Origin: Pseudocitrobacter faecalis
Lineage (GTDB): Bacteria; Pseudomonadota; Gammaproteobacteria; Enterobacterales; Enterobacteriaceae
NCBI GenBank assembly: GCA_003315335.1
Contig: QNRL01000007.1
Span: forward strand, 1 to 64,000
Direction: 5' to 3'
Length of the DNA stretch: 64,000 nucleotides
The notes beneath the pieces are model-generated. The model was not told the DNA's origin. It made no database searches and saw nothing but the letters and a program-made list of their open reading frames with translations. Shown here in pieces: positions 26,688 through 37,630 of this stretch. Numbering within the stretch: the stretch's first letter is position 1; the number at the start of each line of letters is the position of its first letter. The position numbers and the translations under genes are program-made.

Positions 26688-27916
26688 ATATCTTACTGTG
26701 CCCACCAAAAATTATTTTTCAGCACTCACGGGAAGAGTGGCAATCATTACAAGCCGTGACCCCGGTTTTGATCGCGACGTGCGCAAGCCAGACCGATAAT
26801 ATTCTAAATCATATGGGGGAGGGATTCTCTTTCCTTTTTTATGAAAATTTCAATGATAATCCCTTTGTGGAAATGGATATTTATCACTACGCCCAGGCTA
26901 ATAACGCAACGGGTATCTTTTTCCTCGCCGAAATCGATGTTCTGAGAGCCGCGAGAATCAGCGATCGTCTGGGTTTAACCCACGATCGTGAAAAAAAAGC
27001 CATGTTTTTCCGCGATAAATTTATGATGAAATCGCTTGTTCAGTCTCATCAGTTGACAGTTCCCGCTATGGCGCGCGTTGACAGTGCGACGGCGATGGCG
27101 CGATTTATTGCCGAACAAGGATATCCCTGCGTGATCAAACCTAATGATGGGCGTGGATCACAGGGTGTCGTAGTTCTTAAGAATGAAGGGCAGCTTTATA
27201 AATATCTGGCGCAGGTTAAGCCGTCAGAGTATCACAATCTGCTTATTGAAAAATTTGTCGAAGGCGAAGCCTATCAAATTAATGCGCTGTATTTAAAAGG
27301 TAAACCGATATTTATTTCCGCATCCCGCGCGACCGTCTCCTGCCTGGATTTCCTGTCCGGGAAAACGTTAGGTCTGGTGATGGAAGATGACACGCCGCTG
27401 CATCGTAAACTGATCGCCTACACCCAATATCTTGCGGAAGAGGTTTTTCCAACAGAAGAAAATGCATTGCTTCATCTTGAGGTTTTTGTCGATAAAGATA
27501 ACAACATTATTTTTGGTGAATTTGCCTGCCGATTAGGTGGCTGTTTTGTCAATGAAGAATTAGGCGCCGCGTTTGGTCTTGATCCTCGTATGACCTGGCT
27601 TAAAGCGTCTCTATGCGATATCTACCCACAGGATTTGTCCCAAAGACACCCTGTGCTACGGGTCGGTCAATTAAATGTGCCGCCTGCGCAGGGTACGCTT
27701 ATCTCTATTGCGGAAAAATGTCCGTTACCCTTTGTGGTTAAATATCGGGCAACTGGTGTCATTGGTCGCCAATATGACATGATGAAGTTAACAAACGGCG
27801 AGATTGTAAGTGCTATTGTTAAAGCGGAGTCCAGCCGGGAAATCAAAGAAAATCTTGATGCATTGACCCAATGGGTTGCTGAAAATACCCTTTGGGTGAA
27901 CGAAACTGTTCACTAA
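26684..27916 (+). CDS. ATP-grasp ligase (carboxylate-amine ligase, possible amino acid/dipeptide ligase)
   Basis: The 410-residue protein has the ATP-grasp core: the glycine-rich loop region CVIKPNDGRGSQGVVVL (residues about 150-166), then IEKFVEGEAYQINAL, and the metal-binding strand NNIIFGEFACRLGGC. It resembles the single-domain L-amino acid ligase and carnosine-synthase-like groups and not purine or biotin enzymes. Coupled translation with the amino acid hydroxylase suggests that it joins a hydroxylated amino acid to another amine or acid. Substrates are inferred only. Confidence 0.72.
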   Translation: MNILLCPPKIIFQHSREEWQSLQAVTPVLIATCASQTDNILNHMGEGFSFLFYENFNDNPFVEMDIYHYAQANNATGIFFLAEIDVLRAARISDRLGLTHDREKKAMFFRDKFMMKSLVQSHQLTVPAMARVDSATAMARFIAEQGYPCVIKPNDGRGSQGVVVLKNEGQLYKYLAQVKPSEYHNLLIEKFVEGEAYQINALYLKGKPIFISASRATVSCLDFLSGKTLGLVMEDDTPLHRKLIAYTQYLAEEVFPTEENALLHLEVFVDKDNNIIFGEFACRLGGCFVNEELGAAFGLDPRMTWLKASLCDIYPQDLSQRHPVLRVGQLNVPPAQGTLISIAEKCPLPFVVKYRATGVIGRQYDMMKLTNGEIVSAIVKAESSREIKENLDALTQWVAENTLWVNETVH

Positions 27917-27952
27917 GAATTCCACATTCCCGCTTGCCAGGAGAAAAGGCGT

Positions 27953-29008
27953 ATGAAATTGTTAGTCGGTTTTGTTCTTTGTATCCTGGTCGGGTTGGGT
28001 TTTACCTATTGCAACGTTCCGTTAGGTATGATGTTTGGCCCCCTGATTACCGTGCTGGTGTTAAAACGTACCGGCCTTTCTGTACCCGTGCTGCCTGGCA
28101 GCATGACGGTGATTCAACTCTCTCTTGGCACGTCGATTGGCCTTTTATTTCGCGATTTTTCTTTTGGGGTGCAAGGAAATATCGCATTTTTACTGATGTT
28201 CTTATTGCTGTGCTTATTCTTACAGTTTACCGCATGCTATTTGTGGTGTATTCATCGATTACGCTGGAGTAAGGAAGAAGCGCTATTAGGTGCGGTTCCT
28301 GGAGCAATGGCAGCGGTTTTAGCGTTGGCTTCCCACATAAAAACACCACCGCAAAAAATTATCATTTCGCACTCTTTGCGGCTCATCACACTGACTTTAT
28401 TTGCCGGATATATTAGCGGTGGCGCGCACACCCCTACGGCCATGTCGCCTGAATTGTTTACCACGACTAATATACTCTGGTTACTGGGTATCGTCCTGGC
28501 AGGCTATGTGTTGGGCAAGTGCCTTGAACGCGTTCATTTCCCCGCACCTTTTATGATTACCTCATTACTTTGTGCGGCGTTATTGCATCCTTTTTCATCG
28601 CAGACGGTGCTTTTCCCCGATGTATTCAATCAGTTCAGTATGGCCTTAATGGGCATTTTACTGGGGCATCATTTTATTGCGTTTACGTTGACGGCATTTA
28701 TGCGCCATCTCTGGTCTTCAATGCAGCTCATTACCATTGGGCTGGGCGTGACGGTGATAATGGCATTGACTGCGGCACATCTTCTGGATTATCCCTTTTA
28801 TTTATTAATGCTGTCCTGGGTTCCAGGAAGCGTGGAATCGATGTCCTTTGCGGCACTGGCGCTTAACGCGAATGCCAGTTTTGTAATGGCAAGTCATATT
28901 ATACGCATGTTGCTCATTCAAACGATTCCGGCAATGGTTATTTACCGCAAAAGAGAAGTGACACAAGATAATGGCGCTACAATGCGTAAACCGACGAAGC
29001 CACTATAG
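27953..29008 (+). CDS. AbrB family membrane protein (putative transporter)
   Basis: The 351-residue protein has about ten helices arranged as two similar halves, and it matches the AbrB/putative ammonia monooxygenase family (PF05145) with motifs such as GAVPGAMAAVLALA and LSWVPGSVESMSFAAL. These proteins are now generally regarded as transporters of unknown specificity. It follows the ATP-grasp gene by 36 bases with GGAG upstream. It completes the second transcription unit and is the third permease in the cluster. Confidence 0.78.
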   Translation: MKLLVGFVLCILVGLGFTYCNVPLGMMFGPLITVLVLKRTGLSVPVLPGSMTVIQLSLGTSIGLLFRDFSFGVQGNIAFLLMFLLLCLFLQFTACYLWCIHRLRWSKEEALLGAVPGAMAAVLALASHIKTPPQKIIISHSLRLITLTLFAGYISGGAHTPTAMSPELFTTTNILWLLGIVLAGYVLGKCLERVHFPAPFMITSLLCAALLHPFSSQTVLFPDVFNQFSMALMGILLGHHFIAFTLTAFMRHLWSSMQLITIGLGVTVIMALTAAHLLDYPFYLLMLSWVPGSVESMSFAALALNANASFVMASHIIRMLLIQTIPAMVIYRKREVTQDNGATMRKPTKPL

Positions 29009-29031
29009 GATTTCACTCATGACGGTGTTAA

Positions 29032-29952
<921 letters not shown>

Positions 29953-29958
29953 ACCTGC

Positions 29959-30636
29959 TTAACGGGATCTGGCCATCGCCTGCTGAATTACCGGAATTGG
30001 CGTAAGTAAATGCTGACGCATTAATTCACTGGCATGTGCTGCATCACGTGCCAGTATTACCTCGGTCAATTGCTGATGCTGGTCATGTTTATCTTCCAGC
30101 ATTTCGACAGACAGCACTGTTGTGCGCAGCCAGATAAAACGATAGCGTGCGGCCAGATCAAATAATCGTTCGCGCATTTGCAGCAGATAATGTGAACCAC
30201 AGCCGGCGACAATTGCCGTATGGAACGCCTGATGGCGGCGATCCCATTCATCCAGCATATTTTCACTGGCGTCGTTGGCTTCCAGTTTGCTGAGCATATG
30301 CGCGCGGGCAAGGATTTCAGCTTCCCAGGCGTCATCACCGCGCTCAATGGCAAGACGTACCAGCATGGCTTCCATGTTGGCGCGTGCATCGAAGATGTCG
30401 AGCAACTCCTTTTCTGACATGGAAGCGACGTTATACCCTTTCTGGTTCACCACCGTGACCAGGCGTTCGGCCACCAGCTGCGAAAGCGCCTCTCGCAGTG
30501 GCCCCACGCCCAGGCCATAGCGAGTGGTCAACAGGCTCATGCGCAGCTTTTCATCGGGTTGATAAACGCCGCGAATAATATCGTTTTTCAGCCAGCGATA
30601 GCCATCAATGGCCGTTGGTTGAGGAATAGCGGTCAT
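29959..30636 (-). CDS. csiR: CsiR (GlaR), GntR/FCD repressor of the glutarate/GABA operon
   Basis: The 225-residue protein has an N-terminal GntR winged helix (YGLGVGPLREALSQLVAERL) and a C-terminal FCD all-helical ligand domain. Length and sequence match E. coli CsiR, which represses csiD transcription and is relieved by glutarate. It is the last gene of the csiD-lhgO-gabDTP-csiR operon as in E. coli. Confidence 0.92.
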   Translation of the reverse strand: MTAIPQPTAIDGYRWLKNDIIRGVYQPDEKLRMSLLTTRYGLGVGPLREALSQLVAERLVTVVNQKGYNVASMSEKELLDIFDARANMEAMLVRLAIERGDDAWEAEILARAHMLSKLEANDASENMLDEWDRRHQAFHTAIVAGCGSHYLLQMRERLFDLAARYRFIWLRTTVLSVEMLEDKHDQHQQLTEVILARDAAHASELMRQHLLTPIPVIQQAMARSR

Positions 30637-30656
30637 GGCCTTGCTCCTTTATAGAA

Positions 30657-30676
30657 ATCCCGGCTTTCGCCGGGAT
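30657..30676 (-). terminator. Hairpin between gabP and csiR
   Basis: A perfect 8-bp stem with a 4-base loop (30657-30664 with 30669-30676) lies in the 46-base gap between gabP and csiR. The T run on the minus side is short, so it may attenuate and not fully stop transcription into csiR. Confidence 0.5.
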
Positions 30677-30682
30677 AATACG

Positions 30683-32083
30683 CTATCTGGTATTGTGTAG
30701 AGGTGTTTTTTGCCACAATACCAGTTTTTTCCAACGCGCCATAATCGGCACGGTACAGATGATCCCTATCGCTAATACGCCCGTGGAAATGACCTCGAGT
30801 TGCTGCGCCGGACGAAATAGCATCACCACCAGGACAAAGGTAATAAAGCCAATCACCAGCCAGGTGAGCCAAGGATAAAGCCACATGCGCAGGCGAATTT
30901 CGCTGCCTTCCGCCAGCAGAATTTTACGCATCCGCAATTGCGAAACGGCAATGACCAAATAAACCAACAGAGCGATAGCGCCGGAACTGTCGATCAGGAA
31001 TTTAAACACTTTCGCAGGCGCGTAGTAGTTCACCACCACCGTTAAAAATGCTGCACCGGTGGAGAGTAAAACGGCCACGTACGGTGTTTTGCTGCGGTTG
31101 ATTTTGCCCATCACCGCTGGCGCATCCCCACGACGGCTTAAGGAGTAAAGCATCCTTGATGCGGTATAGAGCGCCGAGTTCAGACAACTGGTTACGGAAA
31201 GTAAGATCACGCAGTCCATGATTAATTTTGCGTGCGGAATATTGAGTAACTCCAGCACCGAGCGATAAGAACCGACGGCTTTTAGTCCCGGCATATTCCA
31301 CGGAATTAATGCCACAACGACAAAAATAGAACACAAATAGAAAATAGAGATACGCCAGATAACTGAGTTGGTGGCGCGAACAATGTGTTTTTCCGGCGTG
31401 TCGGATTCTGCTGCCGCAATGGTGACAATTTCTGCGCCCATAAACGAGAACATGGTGATCAGCATCGCGCTTAAAACTGCACCAAAACCGTTCGGCATAA
31501 AGCCGCCGCTATCCCACAATCTTGAGATTCCGCTTACGTCAGCGTAAGGGTAGAAACCGCTAATTGCGACTGCGCCAAGGAAAATAAAGGCCAGGATTGC
31601 AATGACTTTGCACAGCGCGAGCCAGAATTCAAATTCCCCGTAGTTTTTGACGCTTAATAAATTACTGCCGGTTAAGGCGAGGGTGATGACCAGAGAAAAT
31701 AACCAAATGGGAATGCCGGGAACCCATGAATGCAAGATCATAGCGGCGATGTTGGCCTCCAGCGGGATAACCAGTACCCAAAACCACCAGTACAGCCAGC
31801 CGATGGTATAGCCTGCCCAGCGGCCAATCGCTTTATCGGCGTAGGTGGAAAAGGAGCCAGTGTCGGGCGTGGCAACCGCCATTTCCGCCAGCATCCGCAT
31901 AATCATAACCACCAGTAATCCGGCGAACAGATAGGCCAGTAAGACCGCCGGGCCCGCTTCGGCGATAGCGACGCTGGAACCGACAAACAGACTTGCGCCG
32001 ATAACACCGGCAATAGACAACATGGTGACGTGGCGTGATTTCAGCCCGCCGCCTAGCTCATGTGGTTGCGATGATTGCCCCAT
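30683..32083 (-). CDS. gabP: GabP, GABA permease
   Basis: The start MGQSSQPHELGGGLKSRHVT gives 466 residues, the same length as E. coli GabP, so I prefer it to a longer frame reaching 32170. Twelve membrane helices and the APC-family motif GVIGASLFVGSSVAIAEAGP in the first helix are present. It imports GABA for the GabT/GabD pathway. A 309-base gap with a palindromic repeat separates it from gabT. Confidence 0.93.
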   Translation of the reverse strand: MGQSSQPHELGGGLKSRHVTMLSIAGVIGASLFVGSSVAIAEAGPAVLLAYLFAGLLVVMIMRMLAEMAVATPDTGSFSTYADKAIGRWAGYTIGWLYWWFWVLVIPLEANIAAMILHSWVPGIPIWLFSLVITLALTGSNLLSVKNYGEFEFWLALCKVIAILAFIFLGAVAISGFYPYADVSGISRLWDSGGFMPNGFGAVLSAMLITMFSFMGAEIVTIAAAESDTPEKHIVRATNSVIWRISIFYLCSIFVVVALIPWNMPGLKAVGSYRSVLELLNIPHAKLIMDCVILLSVTSCLNSALYTASRMLYSLSRRGDAPAVMGKINRSKTPYVAVLLSTGAAFLTVVVNYYAPAKVFKFLIDSSGAIALLVYLVIAVSQLRMRKILLAEGSEIRLRMWLYPWLTWLVIGFITFVLVVMLFRPAQQLEVISTGVLAIGIICTVPIMARWKKLVLWQKTPLHNTR

Positions 32084-32392
32084 CCTGAATCCTCTCGAAA
32101 GTGTGTCACTTGGGAGAGCGCCCCGACATTTCCCGCGTCGGGTCACGCGTTTAATTGAGGCAGTCAACAAATTTTCAAAAGCGAAAGCGGGATGGTTTTC
32201 TCCCTCTCCCTCAGGGAGAGGGTCGGGGTGAGGGTTTAGCAGCGAGTATACCCCTCACCCTTACCCTCTCCCCAGAGGGGCGAGGGGACAGTCCGCAGTC
32301 ATTTTTAACTTTGTCGATCGCCTCATCGTTATTATTTTTACTGTATCGTTATCATTCCCTTAGCAACGGTTAACTCTTACAAACAGACATAG
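32084..32392. other. gabT-gabP intergenic region
   Basis: This 309-base gap contains a complex palindromic repeat (32202-32289) and no gene. Downstream gabP expression may use this region as a processing site or separate promoter. I see no clear sigma-70 site. Confidence 0.5.
32202..32289. repeat. CCCTCTCCC/GAGGGG intergenic palindromic element
   Basis: Nested GC-rich inverted repeats built from CCCTCTCCC, GGGGTGAGGG, CCCTCACCC and GGGGCGAGGGG fold into two hairpins. Such elements recur between genes in enterobacterial chromosomes. Position between operon genes suggests an mRNA-processing or stability role. Confidence 0.6.
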
Positions 32393-33673
32393 CTACTGTT
32401 TCGCCTCATCAAAACACTGGCCGATGATCTCCAGACCCTGACGAATCTGAACATCTTCAATGGTGAGCGGTACCAGGATGCGCAGCACGTTGTAATACGG
32501 GCCGCAGGAGAGAAGAATCAGGCCTTTGTCACGGGCGCGCGCCACGATCTCGGCGGTGAGTTTGGCGTTGGGTTTACTGTGATCGCCATCTTCAAACAGC
32601 TCGATGGCGATCATCGCCCCCAGTCCACGTACGTCGCCGATCTCCGGGTGGTTTTCGGCGATTGCCAATAATCCGTCTTTTAGCTTCTGGCCCAGATCGT
32701 TGGCTTTTTGCAGCAGATTTTCCTGCTCGAACACCTTCAACACTTCCAGCGCCGCCACGCAGGCAATCGGGTTACCCGCATAGGTACCGCCCAGACCGCC
32801 TGGTGCGACAGCATCCATCACTTCAGCGCGCCCGGTGACGCCCGCCAGCGGGAAGCCGCCCGCGATCGATTTCGCAAAGGTGGTGAGATCTGGCGCAACG
32901 CCCATCTGTTCCATTGCAAACAGCGTGCCGGTACGCCCGGCACCGCTTTGCACTTCGTCGGCAATCAGCATGATCCCTTGCTCATCGCACAGTGCGCGTA
33001 AACGCTGCATAAAGGCAGACGTTGCGGCGTAGAAACCGCCTTCGCCCTGAACGGGCTCAATCACGATGGCGGCGATATCTTCCGGCGCAGCGTCATTTTT
33101 AAAAATTCGGTGGATACTGGCGATAGCGTCGTCTTCACTGATGCCATGCAGCGGGCAAGGGTAAAGCGCGCGATAAACATGCCCCGGCATCAGCCCCATC
33201 CCCGCAGAGTACGGATTCACCTTGCCGGTCAGCGCCAGCGTGTAGTGCGTGCGCCCGTGATAAGCACCGCTAAAGGCGATGGTGCCGCTGCGTTTGGTGG
33301 CGGCGCGGGCGATTTTCACCGCATTTTCCACCGCTTCCGAACCGGTCGTTACCAGCAACGTTTTTTTGGCGAAATCGCCCGGCACCTTCTGATTCATTAT
33401 TTCGCACAACTCCAGATACGGCTCGTAAGCCAGCACCTGGAAGCAGGTGTGCGACAGCTTTTTCAACTGCGCTTCCACCGCCGCCACCACTTTCGGATGC
33501 AGGTGCCCGGTATTGAGCACCGCAATCCCGCCCGCGAAATCAAGATACTCACGGCCTTCAACGTCCCACACCCGGCAGTTTTCCGCACGATCAGCGAAAA
33601 TTGGGTGAATTTGCCCAACGCCACGAGGAACTGCCTGACTGCGGCGCTGCATTAACTCTTTATTGCTGCTCAT
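32393..33673 (-). CDS. gabT: GabT, 4-aminobutyrate aminotransferase
   Basis: The 426-residue class III aminotransferase has the PLP-lysine region TFAKSIAGGFPLAG and matches E. coli GabT in length. It transfers the amino group of GABA to 2-oxoglutarate, giving succinate semialdehyde for GabD. It lies 13 bases downstream of gabD. A paralogue, puuE, is also in this window. Confidence 0.94.
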   Translation of the reverse strand: MSSNKELMQRRSQAVPRGVGQIHPIFADRAENCRVWDVEGREYLDFAGGIAVLNTGHLHPKVVAAVEAQLKKLSHTCFQVLAYEPYLELCEIMNQKVPGDFAKKTLLVTTGSEAVENAVKIARAATKRSGTIAFSGAYHGRTHYTLALTGKVNPYSAGMGLMPGHVYRALYPCPLHGISEDDAIASIHRIFKNDAAPEDIAAIVIEPVQGEGGFYAATSAFMQRLRALCDEQGIMLIADEVQSGAGRTGTLFAMEQMGVAPDLTTFAKSIAGGFPLAGVTGRAEVMDAVAPGGLGGTYAGNPIACVAALEVLKVFEQENLLQKANDLGQKLKDGLLAIAENHPEIGDVRGLGAMIAIELFEDGDHSKPNAKLTAEIVARARDKGLILLSCGPYYNVLRILVPLTIEDVQIRQGLEIIGQCFDEAKQ

Positions 33674-33686
33674 TCGCGTTCTCCAG

Positions 33687-35135
33687 TTAAAGACCGATGC
33701 ACATATATTTGATTTCTAAGTAATCTTCGATGCCATACTTCGAACCTTCACGACCCAGTCCCGAGGCTTTGATACCGCCGAACGGGGCCACTTCATTGGA
33801 AATAATGCCGGTGTTGATGCCGACGATGCCGTACTCCAGCGCCTCGCCCACGCGGAAGACGCGGCTTAAATCGCGGGCGTAGAAATAGGCGGCAAGACCA
33901 AACTCGGTGTCGTTGGCCTGTGCAATCACATCGGCTTCATCTTTAAAGCGGAACAGCGGGGCGAGGGGACCAAACGTCTCTTCTTTCGACACTTTGGCGT
34001 TGGCTGGCACGTCCACCAGAATGGTCGGCTGGAAGAAGTTGCCGCCGCGCTCGTGCGCTTTACCACCGCAAACCACGCGCGCGCCTTTCTCCAGCGCATC
34101 GGCAATATGCTCTTCCACTTTGGCTACCGCTTTTTCATCGATCAGCGGCCCGATGGTGACGCCTTTGTCCAGCCCGTCGCCGATGTGGAGTTTGCTCACC
34201 GCCTGCTGCAATTTTTCAGCAAAGCGGTCATATACGCCGTCCTGCACATACAGGCGGTTGGCACAGACGCAGGTTTGCCCGGCGTTGCGGAATTTCGAGG
34301 CCAGCGCGCCTTCCACGGCTTTATCGAGATCGGCATCGTCAAAGACGATAAACGGCGCGTTGCCGCCCAGCTCCAGCGACACTTTTTTGATGTCTTTTGC
34401 GCACTGTTCCATCAACTGGCGGCCAATTTCGGTTGAGCCGGTAAACGACAGCTTGCGCACCAGCGGATTGCTGGTCAGTTCATTACCGACCGCGCCTGCC
34501 GAGCCGGTGACCACGTTAAATACGCCAGCCGGAACGCCCGCGCGGATCGCCAGCTCCGCCAGCGCCAGGGCGGAAAACGGTGTTTGACTCGCAGGTTTCA
34601 GCACCATGGTGCAGCCTGCCGCCAGCGCCGGGCCGGCTTTACGGGTAATCATCGCCGCCGGGAAGTTCCACGGGGTAATGGCGGCGGTAACGCCAATCGG
34701 CTGTTTGATAACAATCAGGCGTTTATCGGCCTGATGACCGGGAATGGTGTCGCCATAAATACGCTTGCCTTCTTCGGCAAACCACTCAATAAAGGAGGCG
34801 GCGTAGCTGATTTCGCCTTTCGCTTCAGCCAGCGGTTTACCCTGTTCGAGGGTCATCAGGCGCGCTAAATCGTCCTGATGCTCCATCATCAAATTGAACC
34901 AGTTACGCAGAATGGTGGCGCGTTCTTTGGCGGTGAGCGCACGCCAGGCGGGCAGGGCGCGGTTGGCGGCATCGATAGCGGCGCGGGTTTCCTCCGCGCC
35001 CATTTTTGGCACGCTACCCAGCTTATCGCCGTTCGCCGGATTGGTGACGTCGATGACCTCGCCATTGTTGGCGTCCAGCCATTCCCCGTTAATCAACGCC
35101 TGCTGGCGGAATAAGTTACTGTCGTTAAGTTTCAT
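33687..35135 (-). CDS. gabD: GabD, succinate-semialdehyde dehydrogenase (NADP+)
   Basis: The 482-residue aldehyde dehydrogenase has the catalytic Cys in NAGQTCVCANR and the general-base Glu in SLELGGNAPF. Length equals E. coli GabD. It oxidises succinate semialdehyde to succinate. It follows lhgO by 22 bases. Confidence 0.94.
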   Translation of the reverse strand: MKLNDSNLFRQQALINGEWLDANNGEVIDVTNPANGDKLGSVPKMGAEETRAAIDAANRALPAWRALTAKERATILRNWFNLMMEHQDDLARLMTLEQGKPLAEAKGEISYAASFIEWFAEEGKRIYGDTIPGHQADKRLIVIKQPIGVTAAITPWNFPAAMITRKAGPALAAGCTMVLKPASQTPFSALALAELAIRAGVPAGVFNVVTGSAGAVGNELTSNPLVRKLSFTGSTEIGRQLMEQCAKDIKKVSLELGGNAPFIVFDDADLDKAVEGALASKFRNAGQTCVCANRLYVQDGVYDRFAEKLQQAVSKLHIGDGLDKGVTIGPLIDEKAVAKVEEHIADALEKGARVVCGGKAHERGGNFFQPTILVDVPANAKVSKEETFGPLAPLFRFKDEADVIAQANDTEFGLAAYFYARDLSRVFRVGEALEYGIVGINTGIISNEVAPFGGIKASGLGREGSKYGIEDYLEIKYMCIGL

Positions 35136-35157
35136 CGCTACATCCTGTTTTCAAAGG

Positions 35158-36426
35158 TTATTGATTAAAGGCGGCGTGTAAGGCATCCACACTACGGGCC
35201 GATCGCAGCGTGCGTCCGGGGTTACTCTGGCTTGCCAACAGCGTTTGTACCTTGCTGACAATATGCGCACCAATAGGAATTGCTGATGTCGCTGCCGGGG
35301 AGGGCGCATTGCAGGTGTGGATCGTGCGCGGGGTGGTGACAAACAGAAAATCGTCAATCAGCTTGCCGTCCGGCGATACCGCCTGCGCCCGCACACCGGC
35401 AGGCCAGGGCTGGAGATCGCTTAACGAAAGCCGGGGACAATACTTTTGCACCAGCCGCAGATAGCCGCTTTTGCACAGCGAGTTTTTCATCTCGCCCAGT
35501 CCTGAGCGTAGATGGTTTTGCAGTACCCGGCGAATCCCCGGGGAGCCCAAAATCTCCAGCGTGTCGCTAAATGAGAAGTCGCGCTTGCGATAGCCCTCGC
35601 GTTTAAAAGCCAGCACCGCGTTTGGCCCGACGGTCACGCTGCCGTCAATCATCCGGGTGAGATGAACGCCTAAAAAGGGCATCGCTGGATCGGGAATGGG
35701 GTAAATCAGGTGGTTAACAATCTGGTTATGCTCCGGCGCGAGGCGGAAATACTCACCGCGGAACGGGCAGATGATAAAGCCGGGTTCAAGGCCGAGCATT
35801 TTCACCAGCCGATCAGCCATCAGGCCAGAACAGCTAATCAGCGTCGACGCTTCATATTCGCCGCCCTGACGGGTTCGTATCACCACGCCGTTATTATGCT
35901 CATTGAGAGCGCTAACTTCGGCGTTATAGATAATCTCGCCGCCTTTGGCCTGGAAGGTTTTTGCCATCGCTGCCGTCACGTCGCGGTAGCTGACAATGCC
36001 GCTGGAGGGTACAAAAATACCGCCAAGGCCGGTGATATTCGGTTCGCGTTCGCGAAGCTCGTCGGCGTTTAACCACTCGCGCTCAATCCCGTTCGCCGCT
36101 GTGCGTTCCCATAACGCGCGCATTCGTTCCATTTCGAGATCGGACGTGGCGACCAGCATCTTGCCGCAGTTGTCATAGCGGATGCCGTTTTGATCGCAAA
36201 AGGCTTTGGTGGCGCGGTTCCCCGCCAGGCAAAACTGCGCCTTCAGGCTGCCGGGCGCGTAGTAAACCCCGGCATGGATCACGCCGCTGTTGTGGCCCGT
36301 CTGATGGCAGGCGGGGCCGGACTCTTTTTCCAGCAACGCAATGCGGGCGTCCGGATAAACATCAATCAGTTGCATGGCGGTCGACATGCCGATGATGCCG
36401 CCGCCAATAATCACAAAATCATACAT
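35158..36426 (-). CDS. lhgO: LhgO, L-2-hydroxyglutarate dehydrogenase
   Basis: The 422-residue FAD enzyme opens with IIGGGIIGMSTAMQL, a DAO-family dinucleotide fold. It oxidises the L-2-hydroxyglutarate made by GlaH to 2-oxoglutarate and reduces membrane quinone. It starts 19 bases after glaH. Length matches the E. coli enzyme. Confidence 0.94.
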   Translation of the reverse strand: MYDFVIIGGGIIGMSTAMQLIDVYPDARIALLEKESGPACHQTGHNSGVIHAGVYYAPGSLKAQFCLAGNRATKAFCDQNGIRYDNCGKMLVATSDLEMERMRALWERTAANGIEREWLNADELREREPNITGLGGIFVPSSGIVSYRDVTAAMAKTFQAKGGEIIYNAEVSALNEHNNGVVIRTRQGGEYEASTLISCSGLMADRLVKMLGLEPGFIICPFRGEYFRLAPEHNQIVNHLIYPIPDPAMPFLGVHLTRMIDGSVTVGPNAVLAFKREGYRKRDFSFSDTLEILGSPGIRRVLQNHLRSGLGEMKNSLCKSGYLRLVQKYCPRLSLSDLQPWPAGVRAQAVSPDGKLIDDFLFVTTPRTIHTCNAPSPAATSAIPIGAHIVSKVQTLLASQSNPGRTLRSARSVDALHAAFNQ

Positions 36427-36445
36427 CCGCTCAATTCCTTTGCGC

Positions 36446-37465
<1,020 letters not shown>

Positions 37466-37591
37466 TCATTTCGTAGCCATAAGTAAAAAATATCTACATT
37501 TTTATAAAACGTGCACAAACAGGGCGATTTGTTTCAAATTTGTGATCAAATGCGGCAGGAATTAAACGTCTTATTTGTGTGGGTATGTGCT

Positions 37592-37614
37592 GCCGGGTAA
37601 CCACGTTACCCGGC
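37592..37614. terminator. Hairpin downstream of yjhP
   Basis: A perfect 10-bp stem, GCCGGGTAAC with GTTACCCGGC, has a 3-base loop. It lies just after the yjhP stop and upstream of the glaH promoter region. The minus-strand T run is absent, so termination would be weak or REP-like. Confidence 0.5.
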
Positions 37615-37630
37615 TTGTTGGGGAGGGGGA

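Noticed and set aside
32202-32289. Repeated CCCTCTCCC motifs as a possible CRISPR or integration site
   Set aside because: They are nested inverted repeats of an intergenic palindromic element, without spacer-repeat order.
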